The position numbers were made by a program, and so were the translations under genes. From contig JAWXUF010000004.1 in NCBI GenBank assembly GCA_044432865.1, positions 1 through 48,432 on the forward strand: DNA of 48,432 nucleotides, in the 5' to 3' direction. The notes under the pieces are model-generated. The model made no database searches, was not told the origin of the DNA, and saw only the letters and a list, made by a program, of their open reading frames with translations. Below, piece after piece: positions 44,193 to 48,432 of this stretch. The DNA is from JAWXUE01 sp044432865 (GTDB taxonomy: Bacteria > Bacillota_I > Bacilli_A > Acholeplasmatales > Anaeroplasmataceae). Numbering within the stretch: the first letter of the stretch is position 1; the number at the start of each line of letters is the position of its first letter.

Positions 44193-45416
44193 ATGAACAA
44201 ACAATTTTTTACAGGAAATAGACAAAATTTATTTAACTTATTAGAGGATAAAAGTATTGTTATACTTTGTGCTGGTAAAGCTCCTATAAAAAGTGCTGAT
44301 GAGGATTACAAATTTACTCCTAATAGAAACTTTTATTATTTAACAGGTATTAATGAAGATAGAGATATTTTAGTTTTAATAAAAGATGGATCAATTAAAG
44401 ATGAATTATTAATTATAAACAAATATGATGAGTTAAGAAAAAAATGGGTTGGTAAAACTTATACTGCAGATGAAGCAACTGAATTATCAGGTGTTAATAA
44501 TGTGGACTATTTTGATGCAGAAGATACTGTATTAAGCAATATTATTAAATCTTTATCGGGAGAATTTAATGTTTATATTGATAAAAATGCACTTGTTTAT
44601 GATGCATTATTAAAAAACATAGAAAAAAAATATTTTTCAAATACTGAAACTAAAGATGTATTTCCATTAATTAGACAATTAAGAATGGTTAAACAACAAT
44701 GTGAAATTGATAAAATTATTAAAGCTAATCAATTAACAAAAAATGGATTGGAATTAGTGATGAGAAATTTAAAACCAGGACTAATTGAAAATCAAGTCGA
44801 AGCACATTTCGATTATTCAATCAAATGTGATGGAGCAACTGGATTTGCATTTGGTACAATTGCTGCTGCTGGGGTGAATGCTTGTGTATTACATTATGAT
44901 CAAAATAATACAAAAATCAATGATGGTGATTTAGTTTTATTTGATTTAGGAGCTGAGTGGGAATATTACAAATCTGATATTTCTAGAACATTCCCTGCAA
45001 ATGGAAAATATAGTGATAGACAAAAAGAATTATATAATATGGTGTTAAGCGCACAACAATTAGTTATTGATAATGCAAAGCCAGGTTTAACTACTAAGGA
45101 TTTAAATGAAATGGTAATTAAACATTATGAAGTAGAGTTACTTAGATTAGGTGTTATAAAGGATGCTAGTGAAGTTAAAAATTATTATTATCATGGTGTT
45201 TCTCATCATATGGGACTAGATACTCATGATGTTGCTGTAGTACAACCTTTAGAAGCTGGTAATATCATAACTGTAGAGCCAGGTATTTATATTGAAGAGG
45301 AAAAAATTGGAATTAGAATTGAAGATGATATTTTAATTACTAATGGAAAAGCAATTAACCTTTCAGAAGGAATTATTAAATCAGTTGAAGAAATTGAAAA
45401 ATTTATGTCGAAGTAA
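44193..45416 (+). CDS. M24 aminopeptidase P-like peptidase
   Basis: The protein is 407 aa, with an N-terminal aminopeptidase P domain and an M24 creatinase fold. Metal ligands: Asp-Leu-Gly-Ala and Asp-Ile-Ser-Arg, His in Ser-His-His-Met-Gly, Glu in Val-Glu-Pro-Gly-Ile-Tyr, Glu in Ile-Glu-Asp-Asp. It would cleave Xaa-Pro N-termini (PepP). It is monocistronic with a strong AAGGAG. Confidence 0.93.
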   Translation: MNKQFFTGNRQNLFNLLEDKSIVILCAGKAPIKSADEDYKFTPNRNFYYLTGINEDRDILVLIKDGSIKDELLIINKYDELRKKWVGKTYTADEATELSGVNNVDYFDAEDTVLSNIIKSLSGEFNVYIDKNALVYDALLKNIEKKYFSNTETKDVFPLIRQLRMVKQQCEIDKIIKANQLTKNGLELVMRNLKPGLIENQVEAHFDYSIKCDGATGFAFGTIAAAGVNACVLHYDQNNTKINDGDLVLFDLGAEWEYYKSDISRTFPANGKYSDRQKELYNMVLSAQQLVIDNAKPGLTTKDLNEMVIKHYEVELLRLGVIKDASEVKNYYYHGVSHHMGLDTHDVAVVQPLEAGNIITVEPGIYIEEEKIGIRIEDDILITNGKAINLSEGIIKSVEEIEKFMSK

Positions 45417-45420
45417 GATT

Positions 45421-45452
45421 AATCACTTAGTTTATGTCTAAACTAAGTGATT
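45421..45452 (+). terminator. terminator of the M24 peptidase gene
   Basis: A perfect 13-bp stem (45421-45433 with 45440-45452), 6-base loop and T-run. Confidence 0.9.
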
Positions 45453-45478
45453 TTTAATTTTTTATTAATTGAATTGTA

Positions 45479-45507
45479 TTGAAAATGACATTACATTAAT
45501 GTATAAT
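45479..45507 (+). promoter_or_regulatory. promoter of the second lipoprotein gene
   Basis: TTGAAA (45479-45484), 17 bases, TATAAT (45502-45507). Confidence 0.75.
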
Positions 45508-45547
45508 TACATTAATAATCTATAATTTAATTAGGAGATGTTGCATA

Positions 45548-46690
45548 ATGAAAAAAATCATATTGTTAGCTTTAAGTTTAGTAGGTATTTTAGCATTATC
45601 TGGATGTTCATCTTATGTGAATAGTAACGAATTAGAAGAGGATGATAAATTTGTTCGTCCTCATGGTGTTCATGAATTAGCAGACTTTATCGCGCAATTT
45701 AATGGACAATATACAATGACAACATCTATTGATGGTGAACTTAGTGTTGTTATGGTAGATGGAGATAAAAGAAAATCTACTATTAATGGTGTAAGTTATT
45801 ATGAGGATTTAAATGATGAGAGATACTATTTTTATACACAAACAGATGACGCCACTAAACATTCTATATATGTAGATAGACAAATAGAAACTCCGTTTGA
45901 TTTTAATGATATATCATTTTCTGATTTTGAATACGTTGAAGCTAACGACACATATAAATTGATTTCATCAAAAGCTGATGAATTTAGTTTAGAAGAACTT
46001 ATTGTATCATATGATTTCTCTAATGAGAACATTCTTTTTACGTCAGTGATAGAAGGTGTGGAGTGCGCTTCAAGTGTAGTTAAAACAGGTGTTGTTGATA
46101 TGCCTAATAGTTCTGAGTTATCACTATATAATTTAGATAAAATCGAAGATTTATTAATAAATGATGGGCATGAAAACTATTCTGTTGAAACTAACACTAG
46201 TAAATTCACTGGAAATGGTTGGAGTGAAACTCATACGACATATCACACAGCACAGTATACGTTCTTTAATCGTTATGATGCGGTTAAATATAATACGTCA
46301 TATTATCAATTGATAGAATACACTGAAACTGATACTTTACTACGACTAACTCAATATCCTGATATTAGTGCTTTCAATTACTGTATGACAGATACATTTA
46401 TCTGGTTGAATATGTTTGTGTCAACTGATAGTAGAAGTATGTATGATAGATTATTAGAAAGTTCTTATGACGAAGCCACTAAGTCGTATATTTATGTTTC
46501 TGATGGGGTTGAAGAGTCTTATACTTTTAATGATGATTACACTACGTTAACATTTGATGATCACAATGTAGATTATTTTAGACATATTTTTTATGATTTT
46601 GGTACAACAACAACAGATAATTTTCAAAATTATATAGATAATTATCTATCTTCACAAACTTCATATGGATATGTGAATTTAATTAAATAA
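45548..46690 (+). CDS. unknown lipoprotein (380 aa)
   Basis: A lipobox (Leu-Ser-Gly-Cys, Cys20) follows a basic, hydrophobic signal. The rest has many Tyr, Asp, Ser and Thr residues, and a mid-protein basic-poor region. I recognise no domain. It is comparable in style to the lipoprotein at 178-2214. GGAG before ATG; its own promoter and terminator. Confidence 0.85.
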   Translation: MKKIILLALSLVGILALSGCSSYVNSNELEEDDKFVRPHGVHELADFIAQFNGQYTMTTSIDGELSVVMVDGDKRKSTINGVSYYEDLNDERYYFYTQTDDATKHSIYVDRQIETPFDFNDISFSDFEYVEANDTYKLISSKADEFSLEELIVSYDFSNENILFTSVIEGVECASSVVKTGVVDMPNSSELSLYNLDKIEDLLINDGHENYSVETNTSKFTGNGWSETHTTYHTAQYTFFNRYDAVKYNTSYYQLIEYTETDTLLRLTQYPDISAFNYCMTDTFIWLNMFVSTDSRSMYDRLLESSYDEATKSYIYVSDGVEESYTFNDDYTTLTFDDHNVDYFRHIFYDFGTTTTDNFQNYIDNYLSSQTSYGYVNLIK

Positions 46691-46695
46691 AACAT

Positions 46696-46725
46696 AAATC
46701 TTTAAGATTAATTTCTTAAAGATTT
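46696..46725 (+). terminator. terminator of the second lipoprotein gene
   Basis: A perfect 12-bp stem (46696-46707 with 46714-46725), 6-base loop and T-run. Confidence 0.85.
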
Positions 46726-46782
46726 TTTATTTATATTTTAATAGTAAGTGTGGTAAAATAGTTAAAGAAAGGTGGGTTTAAT

Positions 46783-48030
46783 ATGAAATTTTTATGCATT
46801 GATTTGAAATCATTTTATGCATCTGTTGAATGCTTAGAAAGAAATTTAGATCCACTTAAAGCAGCTCTTGTTGTATGTGATACAAATAGGGGAGAAGGTT
46901 CTATATTCCTAGCTTCTACTCCGAAAGTAAAGGAAATGGGTATAAAAAGCAGAAGTAGATTATTTGAAGTTCCTAAATATCATCGAGATAAGATTATATT
47001 TGCTAAGCCAAGAATGAAAAAATATATTGAATATTCAGCATTAGCTTACGAAGTTTATTTAGAAATGTTTGATAAAGAAGATATATTCAATTATTCTATA
47101 GATGAAGTATTTATAGATGTGACATCGTATTTAACTTATTACAATTGTAATGTTGAAGAATTGGCGGGGAAAGTTGTAGAAAGAATTAAAGAAAGAACTA
47201 GACTGACTTGTTGTGTTGGTTCAGGTGATAATATGTTTTTAGCTAAAATTGCATTAGATATATTAGCAAAAAAACAACCTAGTGGAACTTGTTACCTTGA
47301 TTTAGAAAGATTTAAAGAATTGATTTGGAATCATCAACCTATCACAGATATATGGAGAATTGGTCCTGGTACACAAAAAAGATTATATAAATACGGTATA
47401 AAAACATTAGGACAATTAGCAAACACAAGAAAAGATATTATAATAAAAGAGTTTGGTATAATAGGTGAAGAGTTGTATGAGCATGCTTGGGGGATAGATA
47501 CGACTAATATAAAAGAAGTGAAAATGTTTAAACCGATAAATAAGAGTTTAAATAATTCTCAAATGTTAGATGAAGATGTTGAAAAAGAAGCAGCATTGAT
47601 TGCATTACTTGAAATGGCAGATACTACATTGTTGAAAATGATAGAACAAGATTTAAAAGCTAGTTCATTATCAATAGATATAGGATACTCTAGAGTTCTT
47701 AATTTAACATTTAATAAATCTATTAAATTTATAAGCAATACAAATAGTTACCAAATAGTTTCTGATTTGATTAAAGAGATAATGTATAACTACGTAGATG
47801 ATTTACCTATAAAAAAAATTGGAATTACTTTTAGTGGTCTTACAACATCTAAAGTTGAGCAATTATCAATATTTGATGTAGACAATGTTGAAGAAGTTGA
47901 ATTGTATAAAACATTGAATGAACTAAAAGAAAGATTTGGTAAGTCATCTGTATTAAAAGCAATATCTTATACGGATGAAGGTACACAATTACGAGTTAAT
48001 AAAAGAATAGGTGGACATAATAGTGAATAG
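46783..48030 (+). CDS. Y-family DNA polymerase, UvrX type
   Basis: This 415-aa translesion polymerase has Asp7 in Ile-Asp-Leu-Lys-Ser-Phe-Tyr-Ala-Ser-Val-Glu, and the catalytic Ser-Ile-Asp-Glu-Val-Phe-Ile-Asp. The Cys-Val-Gly-Ser-Gly-Asp-Asn segment and the little-finger domain follow. Gln-Leu-Ser-Ile-Phe near the C-terminus is a beta-clamp binding motif. It more closely resembles UvrX/YqjW than DinB. The YolD-like partner overlaps its end, as in Bacillus. Confidence 0.93.
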   Translation: MKFLCIDLKSFYASVECLERNLDPLKAALVVCDTNRGEGSIFLASTPKVKEMGIKSRSRLFEVPKYHRDKIIFAKPRMKKYIEYSALAYEVYLEMFDKEDIFNYSIDEVFIDVTSYLTYYNCNVEELAGKVVERIKERTRLTCCVGSGDNMFLAKIALDILAKKQPSGTCYLDLERFKELIWNHQPITDIWRIGPGTQKRLYKYGIKTLGQLANTRKDIIIKEFGIIGEELYEHAWGIDTTNIKEVKMFKPINKSLNNSQMLDEDVEKEAALIALLEMADTTLLKMIEQDLKASSLSIDIGYSRVLNLTFNKSIKFISNTNSYQIVSDLIKEIMYNYVDDLPIKKIGITFSGLTTSKVEQLSIFDVDNVEEVELYKTLNELKERFGKSSVLKAISYTDEGTQLRVNKRIGGHNSE

Positions 48031-48340
48031 AAATGCAGTTAAATATCAACCGTTTAAACCGTTAGAAGGTCACGATGAAGCGTTGAGAGAAAAAGAAAGA
48101 AAATTAGATATAGTGGAAAAACCGATATTATCGGAAGATGATTGTGAAAGAGTAAATAGTGTTTTATGTGAAATATTAAACGAAGACTTAATCGGTAGAT
48201 TTTTTGTATTCAAAAAAGATAAAATAATAATAGTTGAATCAAGGGTTAGAAAATTATCAAATGGATATTTGCACTTAGATGATGATATATTATTATTAAC
48301 TGATATTACAAATTGTCAATGTAAAATGAAAATGTCTTAA
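48023..48340 (+). CDS. YolD-like protein
   Basis: About 105 aa if it starts at GTG 48023, which has AGGTGG 8 bases upstream; a GTG at 48011 is also in frame but lies inside that site. The overlap with the polymerase is 8 bases. The early Lys-Tyr-Gln-Pro-Phe-x-Pro-Leu-x-Gly-His-x-Glu-Ala-Leu segment resembles the YolD family (Pfam-like W-x-PF-ALPEH pattern). In Bacillus YolD-type genes are partners of UvrX/YqjW. The region after 48340 holds only a weak hairpin (48347-48381) and no gene. Confidence 0.7.
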   Translation: MNRNAVKYQPFKPLEGHDEALREKERKLDIVEKPILSEDDCERVNSVLCEILNEDLIGRFFVFKKDKIIIVESRVRKLSNGYLHLDDDILLLTDITNCQCKMKMS

Positions 48341-48432
48341 AAATCATTCAAACATTAGTGACAAAATTAATAGTTTGAATAGTCTTTATGTTCTTGCTTT
48401 GTTATATGATTTGAAAATTTGAACTTTCTCCA

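Overview
The window is strongly AT-rich DNA (GC content not computed) with typical low-GC Firmicutes features: AGGAGG-type ribosome binding sites, many TGn-TATAAT promoters, U-tailed hairpin terminators, a serine T-box, an RNA polymerase delta subunit, lipoproteins and PotABCD. TGA is used as a stop, for example where the response regulator, dapD and potB end inside ATGA overlaps with the next gene. This is therefore the standard bacterial code, not the Mycoplasma/Spiroplasma code. MurA and a diaminopimelate pathway point to a walled cell. BofA-like and YwiB-like genes, a short SRP RNA and small genes are compatible with an uncultured Bacilli lineage near Erysipelotrichales, RF39 or Acholeplasma/Izemoplasma. 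That placement is inference.

Layout. 1-6.4 kb: a large lipoprotein, a DUF4272 protein, a short-chain dehydrogenase, YebC, and an unknown membrane protein with an XRE regulator. 6.4-9.1 kb: a two-component system and rpoE (delta). 9.1-12.3 kb: dnaX-ybaB-recR-bofA-ywiB, including a 57-residue BofA-like gene that is easily missed. 12.4-17.5 kb: one minus-strand operon with four DHH/DHHA1 phosphoesterase modules in three genes, then a TtcA-like tRNA thiolase and an MgtC-like protein. 17.5-19.7 kb: a frameshifted BspA/InlB-type surface protein bracketed by two identical 58-bp copies of the pyrG 3' end and terminator. 19.7-21.3 kb: pyrG, with a leader that looks like the CTP-sensing reiterative-transcription attenuator. 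21.4-26.7 kb: acetylase-branch DAP/lysine genes (asd, dapD/dapH, dapA, dapF, divergent aminotransferase, N-acetyl-DAP deacetylase).

26.8-29.6 kb: an acidic-tailed membrane protein and transketolase. 29.6-34.2 kb: a polyamine operon headed by an XRE-cupin regulator, with a strong promoter and a palindromic operator. 34.3-36.4 kb: cvpA, SRP RNA, tadA, tdk, rpmE. 36.6-40.0 kb: murA, a divergent aspartase-like protein lacking the superfamily's catalytic-loop residues, and an ECF S component. 40.1-41.8 kb: T-box and serS, then a candidate small RNA with a pyrimidine-rich loop. 41.9-48.4 kb: a collagen-like/InlB-repeat surface protein, an M24 peptidase, a second unknown lipoprotein, and a UvrX-type Y-family polymerase with a YolD-like partner.

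The points most worth following are the aspartase-like protein with an altered active site, the candidate small RNA, the pyrG leader, the 58-bp duplication around a broken surface gene, the four-module DHH locus and the coiled-coil insertion in PotA. No tRNA, rRNA, CRISPR array, transposase or phage gene was seen.
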